The notes under the pieces are model-generated. The model did not search any database. It was not told where the DNA came from and saw nothing but the letters and a program-made list of their open reading frames with translations. DNA of 64,000 nucleotides from Pontibacter silvestris (GTDB lineage Bacteria > Bacteroidota > Bacteroidia > Cytophagales > Hymenobacteraceae), in the NCBI RefSeq assembly GCF_020907275.1, contig NZ_JAJJWI010000018.1:44725-108724 (forward strand), given 5' to 3'. Every line of letters begins with the position of its first letter. Position 1 is the first letter of the stretch. The position numbers and the translations under genes were made by a program. This document shows, one piece after another, positions 17,388 to 27,311 of the stretch.

Positions 17388-19193
17388 TTAACCGTTCATT
17401 GAGATCAGGAACTCTTCATTGCTCTTTGTTCCAGTCATTTTATCTTTCAGGAACTCCATTGCTTCTACAGAATTCATATCAGACATGTATTTGCGCAGAA
17501 TCCAGATACGATTCAGTTCGTCTCTGTCCATAAGCAGGTCTTCGCGACGAGTACCAGAAGCAGGCACATCGATAGCTGGATAAACCCGTCGATTCGCCAG
17601 TTTGCGATCCAACTGGAGCTCCATATTACCAGTACCCTTAAACTCTTCAAAAATAACCTCGTCCATTTTAGATCCGGTATCAATCAGAGCTGTTGCAATA
17701 ATGGTAAGTGAACCGCCATTTTCAACATTACGGGCAGCACCAAAGAAACGCTTCGGCTTATGCAGCGCATTCGCATCCACACCACCAGATAATATCTTAC
17801 CAGAAGATGGAACTACAGTGTTGTAAGCACGAGCCAGACGTGTAATAGAATCCAGCAGAATAACTACATCATGGCCACACTCTACCATACGTTTTGCTTT
17901 ATCCAGCACAATGCTCGATACCTTAACATGTCGGTCAGCTGTCTCATCAAATGTAGAGGCAATTACCTCTGCCTTTACGCTACGGGCCATATCGGTTACC
18001 TCCTCAGGGCGTTCATCAATCAGCAGAATCATCAAGTAAACTTCCGGATGGTTCTCTGTGATGGCATTCGCAATTTCTTTCAGCAATACTGTTTTACCAG
18101 TTTTTGGCTGCGCTACGATCATACCACGCTGCCCTTTACCTATAGGGGCGAAAAGATCTAACACACGTGTAGATAACTGGCTAGGCCTTGTGGTTAGCTT
18201 TAAACGTTCTTCAGGGAAAAGCGGTGTCAGGTGCTGGAACGGAATACGGTCACGAATTTCTTCAGTCGTACGTCCGTTAACCGTTTCTACCTTAAGCAGG
18301 GCAAAATATTTCTCACCTTCTTTCGGAGGACGAATCTGTCCTTTTACTGTATCACCAGTTTTTAAACCAAAAAGCTTTATCTGCGAAGGAGACACATAAA
18401 TATCATCCGGGCTAGCTAAGTAGTTATAATGTGTAGAACGCAGAAAACCATAACCATCCTGCATTAGCTCCAGCACACCCTCATTTATAATTATTCCATC
18501 AAACTCTTTAAAGCTATTGCTGCTGGCCTGCTGCTGTTGATTGTTATTGCGACGCTGGTTCTGGTTGCTGTCGTTACGGTCGTTATTGCGAATATCGTTG
18601 CTACGATTGTCGTTGTTATTACGATTGTTGCTGTAATCACGCTGCTGCTCACGATCATTACGACCATCAGTGCGGGGGGTATCATTACGCTCATTTCGAA
18701 CCTCACCGCGGCTATCGTTGCGCTGATTATCAACACGCTCGTAATGCTCGTTTCCCTGATCACGCTTGTCGTTACGTGTACGAACACGCTCCCTTGGCTG
18801 TGATTGTGCCCCATGGTCTTTAGCCGGTGCAGGTGCAGGCACAAACATCTGAACCTGATCTTCGTTACGGGCAGCAGATTTCTGACGAGGTTGTCTTTTT
18901 TCTCTTTCTACAGGAGCAGGAGTTGTTACTGCTTCAGGTTCTTTGACGGATTCAGTTACTTCTGTTACTTCAGTTGTGCTTTCAGGGGCTTCTTCTTGAG
19001 TTGAGGCGGCTGCACGAGGAGTGGATTTGTATTTTCTAGGCAATTTCTCAGGAGGGGTTACAGCTTGCTGATCAAGGATTTTGTAGATAAGATCTTGCTT
19101 GCTTAGTTTTTTAAAGTTCTTTACGCCTAAGTCTTCAGCAATTTCCTTGAGTTCTGAAAGAAGCCTATCTTTCAATTCTTCAATATTATACAT
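17388..19193 (-). CDS. rho: Transcription termination factor Rho
   Basis: Hexameric RNA-dependent ATPase that ends transcription. The N-terminal Rho helical domain ([34 protein letters not shown]) is separated from the RNA-binding cold-shock-like domain ([15 protein letters not shown]) by about 170 residues of low complexity, rich in Arg, Asn, Asp and Gln. The ATPase domain carries AQPKTGKT (Walker A, near residue 365) and [12 protein letters not shown] (Walker B), plus the [23 protein letters not shown] loop. At 601 residues it is about 180 longer than E. coli Rho, wholly due to the insertion, as known in other Bacteroidota. Confidence 0.97.
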   Translation of the reverse strand: MYNIEELKDRLLSELKEIAEDLGVKNFKKLSKQDLIYKILDQQAVTPPEKLPRKYKSTPRAAASTQEEAPESTTEVTEVTESVKEPEAVTTPAPVEREKRQPRQKSAARNEDQVQMFVPAPAPAKDHGAQSQPRERVRTRNDKRDQGNEHYERVDNQRNDSRGEVRNERNDTPRTDGRNDREQQRDYSNNRNNNDNRSNDIRNNDRNDSNQNQRRNNNQQQQASSNSFKEFDGIIINEGVLELMQDGYGFLRSTHYNYLASPDDIYVSPSQIKLFGLKTGDTVKGQIRPPKEGEKYFALLKVETVNGRTTEEIRDRIPFQHLTPLFPEERLKLTTRPSQLSTRVLDLFAPIGKGQRGMIVAQPKTGKTVLLKEIANAITENHPEVYLMILLIDERPEEVTDMARSVKAEVIASTFDETADRHVKVSSIVLDKAKRMVECGHDVVILLDSITRLARAYNTVVPSSGKILSGGVDANALHKPKRFFGAARNVENGGSLTIIATALIDTGSKMDEVIFEEFKGTGNMELQLDRKLANRRVYPAIDVPASGTRREDLLMDRDELNRIWILRKYMSDMNSVEAMEFLKDKMTGTKSNEEFLISMNG

Positions 19194-19474
19194 AATAATA
19201 GTATGGTAGTTAACTTAACTTGCCTGTTTCGCGGTGAGCGAACGTAGCGAGAGATTTATTTTTTAATCAGGAAAAAGAATAGGTTGTGATAGAGTTATTG
19301 AGGCACAGGAACGGGCCGTCTTCAATTGTACCGCAATGTTATTGCAATGCCGTTTAATTAACAAATATTACGGAACTTTTTGTTAAAAATGTTTCAAAAA
19401 AACGTAAAAGATTACGTAAATGCCTCTAACTACTCAAAAAAGTATATTTTTGTGTCTCTATCTAACCCCTTTAT

Positions 19475-20749
19475 ATGCTACAATTAACAGTTTTAAGAGA
19501 GCAGACCGACCTGGTAGTGGCGGGTTTGAACAAAAAAAACTACAAAAATGCAGCCGAGGAAGTCGCCGCTATACTGGACCTTGACCAGCAACGCCGCGCT
19601 CTGCAAAGCGAACACGACGACTTGCAAGCGAAGGCCAACAGCATCTCCAAGGAGATTGGCATTATGATGAAGAGCGGTGAGCGTGACAAAGCAGAATCGT
19701 ATAAAGCAGAAACAACTGAGCTAAAGCAGAAAGCAAAGGCCTTGTCTGAACAGCTTTCTACTATAGAAGAAGATCTTCAGAAAGCGCTATACAAACTGCC
19801 AAACCTCCCGCACGAAAGTGTGCCTGCAGGTAGAACATCTGAAGACAACGAAGTAGTTCTCGAACAGGGAGAAATTCCTGAGTTATATGAGGGCGCTCTA
19901 CCTCACTGGGAGTTAATCCAGAAGTACGACATCATCGACTTTGAGCTGGGTAACAAAATTACCGGTGCTGGATTTCCTGTTTATAAAAAGCAAGGTGCCC
20001 GTTTACAGCGTGCACTCATCAACTTCTTTTTAGATGAGGCCATGAAGGCTGGTTACATAGAGGTGCAACCGCCTATTATGGTTAACGAGGCATCCGGCTA
20101 CGGAACAGGTCAGCTGCCAGATAAAGACGGCCAGATGTACCACGCTACTGCAGATAACCTGTACCTGATTCCAACTGCAGAGGTGCCAATTACAAACATG
20201 TATCGGGATACTATTGTTCCTGTAGAGCAATTACCTGTAAAAAATACAGGTCATACACCGTGTTTCCGCCGTGAGGCTGGTTCCTGGGGAGCCGATGTAC
20301 GGGGTCTGAACCGTCTGCACCAGTTCGATAAAGTGGAGATCGTACAGATATCACTGCCAGAAAAATCTTATGAAGCGCTGGAAGAAATGAGCAGCTATAT
20401 ACAAAGCCTGTTGCAGAAGTTGGAACTGCCCTACCGTGTGCTACGCCTGTGTGGTGGTGACCTTGGCTTTACCGCTGCCCTGACTTATGATATGGAGGTA
20501 TATTCTACTGCACAAGGTCGTTGGCTGGAGGTAAGCTCTGCCTCTAACTTTGAAACGTACCAGGCAAACCGCCTGAAATTGCGTTTCAAGAATGATTCTG
20601 GTAAAACACAGTTGCTACATACGCTGAATGGTAGCGCTCTGGCTTTGCCTCGTATTGTAGCTGCTATACTGGAAAACAACCAGACTCCTGACGGTATAAA
20701 CATGCCTAAGGTACTGCATCCTTACCTAGGTTTTGAGAAGATCGGTTAG
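19475..20749 (+). CDS. serS: Seryl-tRNA synthetase
   Basis: Charges tRNA-Ser with serine. The first 110 residues are the family's antiparallel coiled-coil arm (ALQSEHDDLQAKANSISKEIG... LSEQLSTIEEDLQ). The class II core has motif 2 as CFRREAGSWGADVRGLNRLHQFDKVE and motif 3 near the C-terminus (GSALALPRIVAAILENNQ). TAEVPITNMY is the serine-binding loop. 424 residues is the usual length. A -7 box (TATTTTTG, 19445-19452) lies 22 nt upstream. Confidence 0.97.
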   Translation: MLQLTVLREQTDLVVAGLNKKNYKNAAEEVAAILDLDQQRRALQSEHDDLQAKANSISKEIGIMMKSGERDKAESYKAETTELKQKAKALSEQLSTIEEDLQKALYKLPNLPHESVPAGRTSEDNEVVLEQGEIPELYEGALPHWELIQKYDIIDFELGNKITGAGFPVYKKQGARLQRALINFFLDEAMKAGYIEVQPPIMVNEASGYGTGQLPDKDGQMYHATADNLYLIPTAEVPITNMYRDTIVPVEQLPVKNTGHTPCFRREAGSWGADVRGLNRLHQFDKVEIVQISLPEKSYEALEEMSSYIQSLLQKLELPYRVLRLCGGDLGFTAALTYDMEVYSTAQGRWLEVSSASNFETYQANRLKLRFKNDSGKTQLLHTLNGSALALPRIVAAILENNQTPDGINMPKVLHPYLGFEKIG

Positions 20750-20791
20750 CTTCCGTACATGCCAGTTTAAAGTGGTGGAGAAGTATTCTGC

Positions 20792-20841
20792 TATAAAAAG
20801 AGAAAGCCGCTGAACGTGCTCAGCGGCTTTCTCTTTTTATA
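20792..20841. terminator. Bidirectional terminator after serS
   Basis: Perfect 22-bp stem with 6-nt loop; arms start at 20792 and end at 20841, with A- and T-rich flanks. Lies between convergent serS and the gene at 20882. Confidence 0.9.
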
Positions 20842-20881
20842 AGCTTCTGTTGTTACAGCAGTTATTTTTAAAATCACCATA

Positions 20882-21283
20882 CTATCCGCCAAACTGCTCC
20901 TGGTATTGCTGATAATAACTCTTCAGTTTATACTTCTTAAGTAATATCTTAGGTTCATCCATGCTTTCAGGTGTCAACTCTTTGGCTTCTAGTAACCTGA
21001 ACAATGCCTGTTGCTCATCTTCAGCACCAGACACATCTTCATAATCCTGCATAAAGGGTGGCGACAGCGACAGCTTATTCTTCTGCACGCTCACATAATT
21101 AACAGCCATAAGCTTTTCCAGCGCCTGCTCCACCTCCTGTAGTGTAAGCACATCTCCATCAATGGCATCAATCATTAAAAGCACATCCTGCAGAGTGGTT
21201 CCTCCTTCACCGCCTGTTGCTAACAACAGTGCTTCCAGCAGTTGTGCATCCGTTCTTTGCCAGGATAGGTTATATTTAAGCAT
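20882..21283 (-). CDS. Hypothetical protein, possible winged-helix, coupled to the GT9 gene
   Basis: Not recognised. 133 residues, no signal peptide or membrane segment. Helical segments (QLLEALLLATG, LQDVLLMIDAID, LQEVEQALEKLMAVNYVSVQ, LSLSPPFMQDY) resemble a winged-helix fold in order and size, but no motif is decisive. The ATG overlaps the glycosyltransferase stop by one base (TAATG), so it is probably translated with it. The C-terminal half (LLKKYKLKSYYQQYQEQ) is basic. Confidence 0.75.
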   Translation of the reverse strand: MLKYNLSWQRTDAQLLEALLLATGGEGGTTLQDVLLMIDAIDGDVLTLQEVEQALEKLMAVNYVSVQKNKLSLSPPFMQDYEDVSGAEDEQQALFRLLEAKELTPESMDEPKILLKKYKLKSYYQQYQEQFGG

Positions 21284-22272
21284 TAGTTAATTTCTAAATT
21301 ATTAAAAGGAATATCCCACATACATTTAAAGTGGCCTTCAGGGCATTTGCTATAGCCAATTTTAGAGCAGGGGCGGCAACTGAGACCATGTACTTCCAGT
21401 ACTTTATACTTGGTGCGGAAAGGGTACATGCCAAACTCAGGAATGGTATTGCCCCATACACTTATAATATCTTTCTGAAAAGCAGCCGCAATATGCATCA
21501 GGCCAGTATCATGGCTTACCACTTGCTCTGCCTGCCGCACCAAAGAGGCTGACCCATTGAGATTATACTTACCACAGGCATTGAAAATCAATGTTTGTGC
21601 ATCAGGCTTCGTATCTTCTCGTTTATCGAAATAAGCAACGACCTCATCTCCTTTGGCAGCATCTTCTTTGCCTCCTAAAAGAATGACTGGCTTATTCAAC
21701 CGCTCACATAACTCAATAATACGCTCCGTAGGCAGGCGTTTTGTGTAATGCTGAGCTCCAATGGCAAAGGCTACATAACCCTGCTGGAAAGGCTGTGGAA
21801 GTGCTTGTAAATTCACCTCATCCTGAGCCGGAATAAAGTAATCCAACCCTTTTCCATCGTCTTTTACACCCAAAGCAGCTGCGGCAGCCAGGTAACGATT
21901 CACAATATGCACATCGGGCAGACGGTTCATTTTGAAGTTCACCATCAGCCACTTTTCATAGTTCAGCTTATTAAAGCTTTTGCTGGGCCTGCCTAACCTT
22001 GCTTTGATAACGCGAGTTCGCAGGTTATTGTGCAGATCAATCACATAATCAAAACTTTCTGCTTTCAACTCGCGCACCAGCTCTTTTAAGCTATCCTTCA
22101 GCACATGTACTTTATCTACATACGGGTTGTGCTCCAGTATACTTCTAAAGCCTTGCTTGGTACAATAGTGCACTTCCGCCTCCGGCACCTGCTGTTTTAT
22201 ACAACGGATTACCGGCGTCGTCAGCACGATATCACCTATAGACGAGAAACGAAGTATAAGGATTTTTGGCAT
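21283..22272 (-). CDS. Glycosyltransferase family 9 (heptosyltransferase-like)
   Basis: Transfers a sugar, often a heptose, to the LPS core. The GT9 pattern is clear: KILILRFSSIGDIVLTTPVIR at the start, YVIDLHNNLRTRVIKARL in the middle, and the C-terminal SHDTGLMHIAAAF... VWGNTIPEFGMYPF and the CSKIGYSKCPEGHFKCM cysteine cluster. 329 residues from the ATG at 22272; an in-frame codon 18 nt upstream is less likely because the fold starts at once after MPK. The sugar and acceptor are unknown. Followed by the small unknown gene in a TAATG overlap. Confidence 0.88.
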   Translation of the reverse strand: MPKILILRFSSIGDIVLTTPVIRCIKQQVPEAEVHYCTKQGFRSILEHNPYVDKVHVLKDSLKELVRELKAESFDYVIDLHNNLRTRVIKARLGRPSKSFNKLNYEKWLMVNFKMNRLPDVHIVNRYLAAAAALGVKDDGKGLDYFIPAQDEVNLQALPQPFQQGYVAFAIGAQHYTKRLPTERIIELCERLNKPVILLGGKEDAAKGDEVVAYFDKREDTKPDAQTLIFNACGKYNLNGSASLVRQAEQVVSHDTGLMHIAAAFQKDIISVWGNTIPEFGMYPFRTKYKVLEVHGLSCRPCSKIGYSKCPEGHFKCMWDIPFNNLEIN

Positions 22273-22421
22273 TTTAAACTCTATAAGCACCGCCTAAAGT
22301 TATAAGCTTGCGGCTAAACTTTAGGAGACCAGCTTTCAGCTGACCTGTTTAATTATCTTAACTACGCTTTACTTGTAGAGAGGTGAAAGCTAAATAATAA
22401 TCAGCATACATACTTTACTCT

Positions 22422-24125
22422 TTACTTAACCTTCTCTTTTCTCTCCCTGAAATACTTTTCTACTTCCTCAGCAGATTTAGTATTAAAGGTCAATTCTTTA
22501 GTAAGACCTCCCTTGCGGCCAACCAGCACACCATAACGCATATCATGGTAACCACTGGTATGATGTGCATCCGGGTTTATGCTTAACATTACGCCCTGTT
22601 CCAGTGCATACTGTACCCAACGCCAGTCGAGGTCCAGACGCCACGGGTTCGAATTAATCTCAATGATGACATTATTAGCTGCACAGGCGTCTATCACTGC
22701 CTTATGATTGATCGGGTAGCCTTTACGACGTAGCAGCAAGCGCCCTGTCGGATGGCCCAGCATAGTTGTATAAGGGTTCTCAATAGCAGAGATCAGGCGA
22801 TTAGTGGCTTTCTTTTCATCCATGTTCAGGCTGCTGTGAATAGAAGCCACAATAAAGTCGAATGTAGAGAGAATGTCAGCATCATAATCCAGAGAACCAT
22901 CACCTAATATATCAGACTCAATGCCTTTGAATATTTTGAACGGAGCCAATTTCTTGTTCAGCTCATCAACCTCTTTTTGCTGACGCAGCACATCACCTTC
23001 CCGTAAGCCACCTGCATAAGATGCTGTTTTAGAGTGGTCAGATATACCCAGGTACTGATAACCCATATCCCGACAGTAGGTAGCCATTTGCTCCAGCGTA
23101 TGGGCACCATCAGAATAAGTACTGTGGTTATGCAGGCTACCTGCTAAATCTGATAATTCCAGCAGTTGTGGCAGCTTGTTATCCAGTGCCAGCTGTAACT
23201 CAGTAGTGCCCTCGCGTAACTCAGGCACTATATAAGCCATTCCTGCTGCTTTGTAAGCATCTTCTTCTGAAGCAAAATTTTGCTCCCGCACTAGGGCCAA
23301 TAGGTTCTTGCCCTCTTTAAATGGCTGCGCCACATGCCCTACCGACGCTGATTGTAGCAGCAACTCATTCGCAAAACGTGCAGATGGCACTAGCTTTATT
23401 TCTGTATGCAGATTGCTTACTGTATGTTGTCCTCGCCACACCATCGGTCCGGATAACTTAACATTCTGCTCCAGGATTGATAATTTGTTTAGTGCCTCCT
23501 GTGTATGAACAGGTTCATCTGTAGCCAAAACGAACTGCAGCGTTTCCACTATCTCCATTCGGCGGCGTACATCACCAGCCAATTCTACCTGTGCCTGCGG
23601 CATGGCTTCTTTTATGCTTTTAAGCAATTCCTCTGCCGATGCCTCCGCCTCAGCATATAGCAACTTACCACTGTTCTGCTGCGTGAAAAGCAATGCCTGC
23701 TTTATATTTTCCTGTGTTTTGGCTCCAAAGCCTTTCAGCTTGCTTACTCTGTCCTGCTCACAAGCCTCCAGTAATTCCTCTACTGTTTCCGTACCAAGCT
23801 CTTTCCAGAGGTTGCGCACTTTTTTGGGGCCGATGCCTTTAATGCGCAGCATTTCTACCACACCAGGAGGCGTTGCGGCAAGCATCTGGTCCAACTCCTC
23901 AAAAGAACCTGTACTGTTTATCTCTACAATTTTGGCGGCAATGCCCTTGCCCACTCCCCCTATTTTCTCCAGTTCAGCCTGGGCTTTCCCCTCCAGCGGT
24001 TCCTCAAGCAGTTCCAGGGCTCCTACTGCGTTTGTGTAAGAACGAACCTTAAACGGATTCTCATCATGCAGTTCCAACAGTTCTGCAGTCAGCTTAAACA
24101 GTTTTATTATCTTCTTATTTTCCAA
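22422..24125 (-). CDS. polX: PolX-like protein: intact PHP phosphoesterase, degenerate polymerase domain
   Basis: Bacterial PolX proteins combine a family X DNA polymerase with a PHP 3'-5' exonuclease for base excision repair. The N-terminal 8-kDa-like region with helix-hairpin-helix motifs (KIGGVGKGIAAKI, LRIKGIGPKKVRNL, LKGFGAKTQENI) is intact. In the palm, the usual GSxRR...DLDF reads GDVRRRMEIVETLQF and the third Asp strand reads HTEIKLV, so the catalytic acids are T, Q and E. The TGSKEHN motif is also altered. The PHP domain keeps HNHSTYSDG, DHSKTAS, ESDIL, HSSLN, GHPTGR and INPDAHH. Start is TTG (24125), directly after a stop and close to a -7 box at 24145-24152. Confidence 0.88.
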   Translation of the reverse strand: MENKKIIKLFKLTAELLELHDENPFKVRSYTNAVGALELLEEPLEGKAQAELEKIGGVGKGIAAKIVEINSTGSFEELDQMLAATPPGVVEMLRIKGIGPKKVRNLWKELGTETVEELLEACEQDRVSKLKGFGAKTQENIKQALLFTQQNSGKLLYAEAEASAEELLKSIKEAMPQAQVELAGDVRRRMEIVETLQFVLATDEPVHTQEALNKLSILEQNVKLSGPMVWRGQHTVSNLHTEIKLVPSARFANELLLQSASVGHVAQPFKEGKNLLALVREQNFASEEDAYKAAGMAYIVPELREGTTELQLALDNKLPQLLELSDLAGSLHNHSTYSDGAHTLEQMATYCRDMGYQYLGISDHSKTASYAGGLREGDVLRQQKEVDELNKKLAPFKIFKGIESDILGDGSLDYDADILSTFDFIVASIHSSLNMDEKKATNRLISAIENPYTTMLGHPTGRLLLRRKGYPINHKAVIDACAANNVIIEINSNPWRLDLDWRWVQYALEQGVMLSINPDAHHTSGYHDMRYGVLVGRKGGLTKELTFNTKSAEEVEKYFRERKEKVK

Positions 24126-24474
24126 AGCTTAAAATCGTATCTTACAAAGATAGAAAAAACCCTGCGAACACTACCTGATGCCCTTTTATATTCTATGCAT
24201 TCTATATAAAAGAAGAAATCCGTACCTTAGCCTTACGAAGGTTCTTTAAAAGCGCCTTTATTTAAGAACCAAGTACCGCTGATGTCCATCAATATTGTAT
24301 TAATTTCTTCATCAAGGCGTTTATAGTTAAAGTAAATGAATCAGAATTTACGCAAAGAATCAACACTAAACTGTAGACTGAATCAAGAAAGACCAGCTAA
24401 TTATAAATAGCTGGTGCACAAAAAAGCAATTTTAAGGTTGCTTAATTCAACAGACTTTTACCAGAAACTTAAAT
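24126..24474. other. Intergenic region between PolX and a lipoprotein gene
   Basis: 349 bases without a supported gene. On the minus strand TATCTTTG at 24145-24152 is a -7 box for PolX. Two small stem-loops are visible, 24240-24270 (GGTTCTT/AAGAACC) and 24392-24415 (ACCAGCTA/TAGCTGGT). Nothing else was recognised. Confidence 0.5.
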
Positions 24475-24873
24475 ATGAAAAAGATAACATTGCTTTGTAT
24501 AGTATGCCTTTTCCTGCTGGCTAATACCTGCAATAAAAAAGATAAAGTAATGTCTGGCCTTGTCGGGAAAACCTGGTTACATTCTTATGAGGAAGATGAG
24601 GGTGATACGTTGGTGTATCGCCCCAATTCTTATGATTTTCCACCATCAAGAGGCCGTACAGGTTTTGCGTTGGAAGCAGGAGGAGTTATTAAACGCTATG
24701 ACATCGCCCCTACCGATGGCCTGGAAGAACAAGAAGGCCAGTGGGAGTTAGATGACAAAAACAATATGGTTAAGGTAAAGATGCAGGGGGATAGTTTGCC
24801 ACCACAGAATTTTGCCTTCGAAATAGTGTCGCTGAAAGATGATGTACTAAAAATTAAGCAGCACCATCAGTAA
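24475..24873 (+). CDS. Hypothetical lipoprotein
   Basis: Not recognised. 132 residues with a signal peptide ending in a Cys (LLANTC at residue 19), read as a probable lipidation site though not a canonical lipobox. The mature part begins with charged residues and has a short series of strands (KTWLHSYEED, GTGFALEAGG-like, GQWELDDKNNMVKV, VLKIKQHH), a pattern seen in lipocalin-like secreted proteins. It stands alone, with no close neighbours in an operon. Confidence 0.7.
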   Translation: MKKITLLCIVCLFLLANTCNKKDKVMSGLVGKTWLHSYEEDEGDTLVYRPNSYDFPPSRGRTGFALEAGGVIKRYDIAPTDGLEEQEGQWELDDKNNMVKVKMQGDSLPPQNFAFEIVSLKDDVLKIKQHHQ

Positions 24874-25125
24874 AGTGTAAGCTAAAGTAGCATAAAATGT
24901 ATCTACACGAGCAAATGGAAGCCCAAAAGCGACTGCAATTAGTGTTTGTTCTTTTTTATTGATCCCTATATTGCAGCCTTCTGATGCTGTTCATGCTCTC
25001 TTTATGAGCATTTGCAGGCACGGTGATTATAAACCTAAGCATATTTTTCAAAAATAGAAATGTCGCAAATTAAAAAGCCTGACGTAAATTCGGCTTATAA
25101 CATTCTAAATATATAATCTATAATA

Positions 25126-25530
25126 ATGCAATACTGGTTAGTAAAATCGGAGCCCGGCACATATTCATGGGCTGACTTAGTACAAGATGGACGCACCTGT
25201 TGGGACGGAGTTCGCAATTTTCAGGCCCGTAACAACCTGAAACAGATGCAGCCTGAGGATTTGGTGTTGTTTTACCACAGCGTTTCAGAAAAAGCTATTG
25301 TAGGCATTGCCAAAGTAGACAAATCTGCTTACCCTGATCCTACTGCCGATGACCCTAAATGGGTAGCAGTGGATATAGTACCTGTAAGGGACTTTAAAGA
25401 GCCTGTAACACTGGATCAGATAAAGAAAGATCTGCGCCTGGAAAATATAGCACTTTTGCGCCAGTCACGTTTATCTGTAATGCCGCTTAAGCCGGAGGAA
25501 TACGATGTGCTATTGGCTTTGGGGAACTAG
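25126..25530 (+). CDS. EVE domain protein
   Basis: EVE domains bind modified bases in nucleic acid; most bacterial members have no known biological role. Nearly the whole 134-residue protein is the domain: MQYWLVKSEPGTYSWADL, CWDGVRNFQARNNLKQM, DLVLFYHS, KAIVGIAKV, DDPKWVAVDI. This is the classic sequence of the family (thymocyte nuclear protein 1 type). No methyltransferase or restriction enzyme sits next to it, so a defence role has no support here. Confidence 0.95.
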   Translation: MQYWLVKSEPGTYSWADLVQDGRTCWDGVRNFQARNNLKQMQPEDLVLFYHSVSEKAIVGIAKVDKSAYPDPTADDPKWVAVDIVPVRDFKEPVTLDQIKKDLRLENIALLRQSRLSVMPLKPEEYDVLLALGN

Positions 25531-25573
25531 GCTTTAACAGCAACTTGCAAAAAAGCTAACATGCATAACAACG

Positions 25574-25611
25574 AATGGAGGTTAATTCAAGTACATTAAT
25601 TAACTTCCATT
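25574..25611 (+). terminator. Hairpin after the EVE gene
   Basis: Arms AATGGAGGTTAATT and AATTAACTTCCATT (one wobble pair) with a 10-nt loop, 44 nt after the stop codon, followed by an AT-rich stretch. Confidence 0.5.
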
Positions 25612-25653
25612 TATACTTTCTTTTCTGCTACTTAACAGCACTCTCACCCGAAT

Positions 25654-27174
25654 ATGGCTAAAGTACGCTACTTGTTTTGCTTATACCTGTTTTTAGCTTC
25701 TGCCTCTTTGTTTGCGCAGGAGCCAAGCCAGCCTGTGCGCCTGGAACTTGATTTTGATTATGAAAGAACCTATGCAGAAGTAATTGCCTTACCTGATAGC
25801 AGCCTCTTGCTATACAATAAAACAGTTAACTCCTGGGGCAGTGAAGCCAGCTTTCATTTCACTAAGTACAACTATAAGCTGGATAAGATTTGGAGTAATT
25901 CAGCCGAGATTCCTGTTAGAAGCCATTACCTACATTATTTCACAGAGGCTCCCTACACCTACTTAATTTTCGGAGAGGAGACTAACGCACAAAAGTACCA
26001 TATTGTACGAATCAACTTATTATCTGGTGACTTACAGTACAAGGAATATGGAATTGAGGCGATAGACGCTGTTTTTGACTTTAAGGTATTATATGGCCGA
26101 TACTTTATTATTGGCCGCAACAGGTCTTCCAGCCAGCCCCTCCTACTGCACTTAAACCCCGCCGATGGACAGATAAAACTCCTGCCTGCCGTTTATGGTG
26201 ATGAGTCTTCTTTCTCTGATCTGATGGCAGACCCTGTTAACAAACGTATAGATGTAGTCATGACAGAGTCTAACGGCCGTGTATCGCGGCTACAGGTAAA
26301 AAGCTTCGATGCTAACGGGGAGCTACTCAGTAACCATTTTATACTGCAGCAGGATAATAAAAGCTTATTAAATGCAGAGATCACCCCAGGTGATACTACC
26401 TCCAGAATGCTGATAGGTTCCTTTGGCACACGGGACTTACGCTATACCCAAGGCTTCTTTACTACTAGTATGGCCACAAATGCTTCTGATGGGCAGTTCT
26501 ACAACATACTACAGCTTAAGAATTTTTTAAAGTACATGAAACCGCGCCGTGAAGCGCGCACTCGTCGTAGAGAAGCCTCACGTTTGAAAGCAGGAAAAAA
26601 TCCAAAGCTGCGCTATCGTTTGCTTTTTCACGATCTTATTACGACTCCCACAGGCTATATATTGCCTGCCGAAGTGTATTACCCCCAGTACCGTAGTAAC
26701 ATGTCCAGCTGGTCTGTAAACCCTTATATGGCACACAACCAAGGGTTATATCGCAATAACACCCCAACCCTTAGCCGTGGCCCCGATGGGTACAAGCGCA
26801 CGCATGCGGTAGCACTTGGCTTCGATAAGAATGGAGTCCTGCTTTGGGATAATGCTTTTCCTCTAATCAATGTAGTTAGCTATTCGCTGGTATATACTTT
26901 AGAAGTTGCATATGCTCCTGACGGACGAGTTATTATGGCCTATCCGGAAGATGAAAAAATTTTCTACCATGTCATGAAAGAAGACAAGTTTTCTGATGAA
27001 AAAACAGAGTTGACTCTTTTAACATATGAGGATGATGAAAAAATAGTATCCAGTGAGGAGGTCGGCATTATAAAGTGGTATGACGGAAATTTTGCGGCCT
27101 TTGGCTTTCAGCATGTTAAACCTAAGAGTGGCATGTCTCGAAAAGTTTTCTATATCAACAAAATAAGCTTTTAA
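25654..27174 (+). CDS. Hypothetical secreted protein
   Basis: Not recognised. 506 residues with a signal peptide (LFCLYLFLASASLFAQ, cut near residue 21). Repeating short strands separated by polar turns run through the protein (for example LPDSSLLLYNKT, PYTYLIFGEET, RYFIIGRN, GYILPAEVYYPQ, GRVIMAYPED), a rhythm like a beta-propeller. A basic patch RREARTRRREASRLKAGKN lies in the middle near residue 300. No catalytic motif is seen. Next gene, pyrR, has its own promoter, so it is probably monocistronic. Confidence 0.8.
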   Translation: MAKVRYLFCLYLFLASASLFAQEPSQPVRLELDFDYERTYAEVIALPDSSLLLYNKTVNSWGSEASFHFTKYNYKLDKIWSNSAEIPVRSHYLHYFTEAPYTYLIFGEETNAQKYHIVRINLLSGDLQYKEYGIEAIDAVFDFKVLYGRYFIIGRNRSSSQPLLLHLNPADGQIKLLPAVYGDESSFSDLMADPVNKRIDVVMTESNGRVSRLQVKSFDANGELLSNHFILQQDNKSLLNAEITPGDTTSRMLIGSFGTRDLRYTQGFFTTSMATNASDGQFYNILQLKNFLKYMKPRREARTRRREASRLKAGKNPKLRYRLLFHDLITTPTGYILPAEVYYPQYRSNMSSWSVNPYMAHNQGLYRNNTPTLSRGPDGYKRTHAVALGFDKNGVLLWDNAFPLINVVSYSLVYTLEVAYAPDGRVIMAYPEDEKIFYHVMKEDKFSDEKTELTLLTYEDDEKIVSSEEVGIIKWYDGNFAAFGFQHVKPKSGMSRKVFYINKISF

Positions 27175-27285
27175 CTGTATTGCTTATAAAGCTAGGTTTT
27201 ATCTAAAGCTGCATTAATAATATGCTGATAACAATTATACTATTGATTGGGGGCTTAAAAATTTTCGCATCTTAATCTGACTCTC

Positions 27286-27293
27286 TATATTTG
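27286..27293 (+). promoter_or_regulatory. -7 element (TATATTTG) for pyrR-pyrB
   Basis: Exact TAnnTTTG match ending 18 nt before the pyrR ATG. It overlaps a TTG that would otherwise be an earlier start, so that start is unlikely. No attenuator hairpin is visible upstream. Confidence 0.55.
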
Positions 27294-27311
27294 CACCTAA
27301 TTCATCCGGCC

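Noticed and set aside
18537..18803. Open frame on the plus strand opposite the Rho insertion
   Set aside because: It only mirrors the low-complexity Asn/Arg/Asp codons of rho; no start context or domain.
25126..25530. EVE protein as part of a defence system
   Set aside because: No methyltransferase, nuclease or helicase gene is near; EVE proteins also occur alone in core genomes.
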